From an uncultured Fusibacter sp. (GTDB taxonomy: Bacteria > Bacillota > Clostridia > Peptostreptococcales > Acidaminobacteraceae), in NCBI GenBank assembly GCA_937958285.1, contig CALFXQ010000333.1, positions 1-6,719 on the forward strand: 6,719 bases of DNA, read 5' to 3'. Shown here piece after piece: positions 6,081 to 6,719 of this stretch. The translations under genes and the position numbers were made by a program. The first letter of the stretch is position 1. The number at the start of each line of letters is the position of its first letter. A model generated the notes under the pieces. That model saw only the letters and a list, made by a program, of their open reading frames with translations, made no database searches and was not told the DNA's origin.

Positions 6081-6248
6081 ACCACGCCTTGAAACCGCTG
6101 CAAAACCTATGATCCCAAATAAAAACGTGCCAAGGGTGTCCCCTTTGGCACGTTTTGTTGCGTTGATCGTCATAGGTTTTGCGGCGTTTCAAGGACCAGC
6201 TACGCCTTCAACAATATGAGGCGTAGCTGGTGAACACGTCCTCAATGG
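6051..6248. repeat. Composite inverted repeat element, cloverleaf-like (MITE/REP-type)
   Basis: The ends are CCATTGGGGACGTGTTC (6051-6067) and GAACACGTCCTCAATGG (6232-6248), a 17-bp inverted repeat with one mismatch. Inside lie three stems. CGTGGTTC/GAACCACG (6068-6075, 6079-6086) has a three-base loop. ACCAGCTACGCCT/AGGCGTAGCTGGT (6195-6207, 6219-6231) is a perfect 13-bp stem. Between them is a long central arm built from CCTTGAAAC/GTTTCAAGG (6087-6095, 6186-6194), CAAAACCTATGA/TCATAGGTTTTG (6101-6112, 6170-6181) and a terminal hairpin (6122-6156). The whole can fold as a four-way cloverleaf. It equals two half-elements of the type at 55-191, head to head around a shared GGGTGTCCCC box (6134-6143). 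It lies between two convergent genes and overlaps the 3' end of the left one. The structure is certain from the sequence; mobility is inferred. Confidence 0.85.
6122..6156. terminator. Bidirectional terminator-like hairpin in the repeat centre
   Basis: AAAACGTGCCAA (6122-6133) pairs with TTGGCACGTTTT (6145-6156), and GGG/CCC extends the stem across a one-base bulge to a four-base loop. Read on the plus strand the GC-rich stem is followed by TTTTGTTG; on the minus strand it is followed by TTTTTATTT. This suits intrinsic termination of both convergent genes, the TPR gene and the surface protein gene. The T-tracts partly pair within the stem, so efficiency is uncertain. Confidence 0.5.
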
Positions 6249-6273
6249 TGAAGAGGCAAGTAGTTGCACTTGC

Positions 6274-6719
6274 TTATCTCTTTAAGTGCCATCCGAGGGC
6301 GATAAAGGCCAAACCTAAAACATATGTGCCAAAGAATAGCCATGGTGCAGACTCGTTAGTCTTAGGCAAGGTCAATTCGCCCTTTGGAACAACCTCTTCT
6401 GAGAGCGCAATTGGCGCATCTGATTTATCACTGGCATCTAGAGCGCCTAATGCTACCGTTGTATCTGGAATACTTATGGTAGCCTCGGGCACTGTTATCG
6501 ATACCACAGGCACCTGAATGGCCGTAGTGACTTGAACTGTTGTTGTAGGTGGAATCGTTGTTGTTTCAACGATTACCACGGTCTCCGGTGTGGTAGGCGC
6601 TATCACTTGAAGTTGTGTGGTTGTAGGTTGAGTAGTTGTAGGCTGAGTAGTTGTGGGTTGGGTGGTTGTGGGTTGGGTGGTTGTGGGTTGGGTGGTTGTG
6701 GGTTGGGTGGTTGTGGGTT
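6274..6719 (-). CDS. Sortase-anchored surface protein, C-terminal part (partial)
   Basis: This open frame enters from the right edge with no start visible; 147 complete codons are present before the TAA stop. The visible part is a Pro/Thr/Val-rich wall-spanning stalk. It begins with seven QPTTT-type pentapeptides (the first cut by the edge), followed by a less regular region with TTIPPTTTVQ. The C-terminus is a sorting signal: LPKTNES, then a hydrophobic span (from APWLFF to IALGW) and the basic tail HLKR. Sortase would cleave between Thr and Asn and link the protein to the cell wall. The residue after Thr is Asn rather than Gly; LPxTxE-type motifs of this kind are known from some lactobacilli (LPQTxE). 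A GTG at 6606 is an internal Val, since the frame stays open upstream. The functional N-terminal domain is outside the window. The gene converges on the TPR gene with the composite repeat between them. Confidence 0.88.
   Translation of the reverse strand, partial: PTTTQPTTTQPTTTQPTTTQPTTTQPTTTQPTTTQLQVIAPTTPETVVIVETTTIPPTTTVQVTTAIQVPVVSITVPEATISIPDTTVALGALDASDKSDAPIALSEEVVPKGELTLPKTNESAPWLFFGTYVLGLAFIALGWHLKR
6616..6719 (-). repeat. 15-bp tandem repeat encoding QPTTT
   Basis: The coding-strand unit is CAACCCACAACCACC. Counting the copy cut by the window edge, there are four identical copies at the edge side and three that have diverged, mostly at third codon positions (ACT, CAG, CCT), towards the sorting signal. 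The array stays in frame with the surface protein, so copy-number change alters stalk length by five residues. It continues beyond the window. Confidence 0.9.

Noticed and set aside
6616..6719. Regular spaced repeat as a CRISPR array
   Set aside because: Units are 15 bp, directly tandem and in frame as QPTTT codons, with no spacers; it is a coding minisatellite.

Overview
The window looks like chromosome of a Gram-positive, low-to-moderate GC bacterium (Bacillota, most likely a clostridial relative). Evidence: strong AGGAGG-type ribosome binding sites, an LPxTG-like cell-wall sorting signal, a LytTR/GHKL two-component pair, a YhfC-type membrane protease homologue and a DUF3887-type lipoprotein. 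The exact taxon cannot be read from the sequence. I see no phage, plasmid, CRISPR, rRNA or tRNA features.

Minus-strand block (194-3423): four tightly packed genes read right to left. They are a LytTR response regulator, a GHKL sensor histidine kinase, a YhfC-family intramembrane protease homologue and a DUF3887-like lipoprotein. Junctions are a 4-base ATGA overlap, a long 92-base overlap and another 4-base ATGA overlap, so this is one translationally coupled operon. A good sigma-A-type promoter (TTGGCA-16-TATAAT, 3521-3548) drives it. A candidate LytTR direct repeat sits just upstream, which suggests autoregulation and perhaps co-control of the divergent genes. The likely theme is a membrane signalling module in which the two outputs are a membrane protease and a lipoprotein.

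Plus-strand block (3620-6080): a HlyD/EmrA-type membrane fusion protein with Pro/Thr-rich linkers, then a cytoplasmic TPR-repeat protein. No ABC or MFS transporter partner is in the window. At the right edge (6274-6719, minus) is the C-terminal part of a sortase-anchored surface protein with a QPTTT tandem-repeat stalk.

The most unusual content is non-coding. Two dispersed elements lie at 55-191 and 6051-6248, and together they contain three copies of one modular half-element: a conserved box (CATTGRGGACGTGTTC), then a strong hairpin whose sequence differs in each copy, then a conserved CCTTGMAAC box. Two of the copies also lead to a shared GGGTGTCCCC/TGGCACGTTT box. The 6051-6248 element is an inverted pair that can fold as a cloverleaf and includes a bidirectional terminator-like hairpin. 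All three copies sit at the 3' end of a gene in that gene's reading sense, and one supplies the last nine codons and the stop of the TPR gene.
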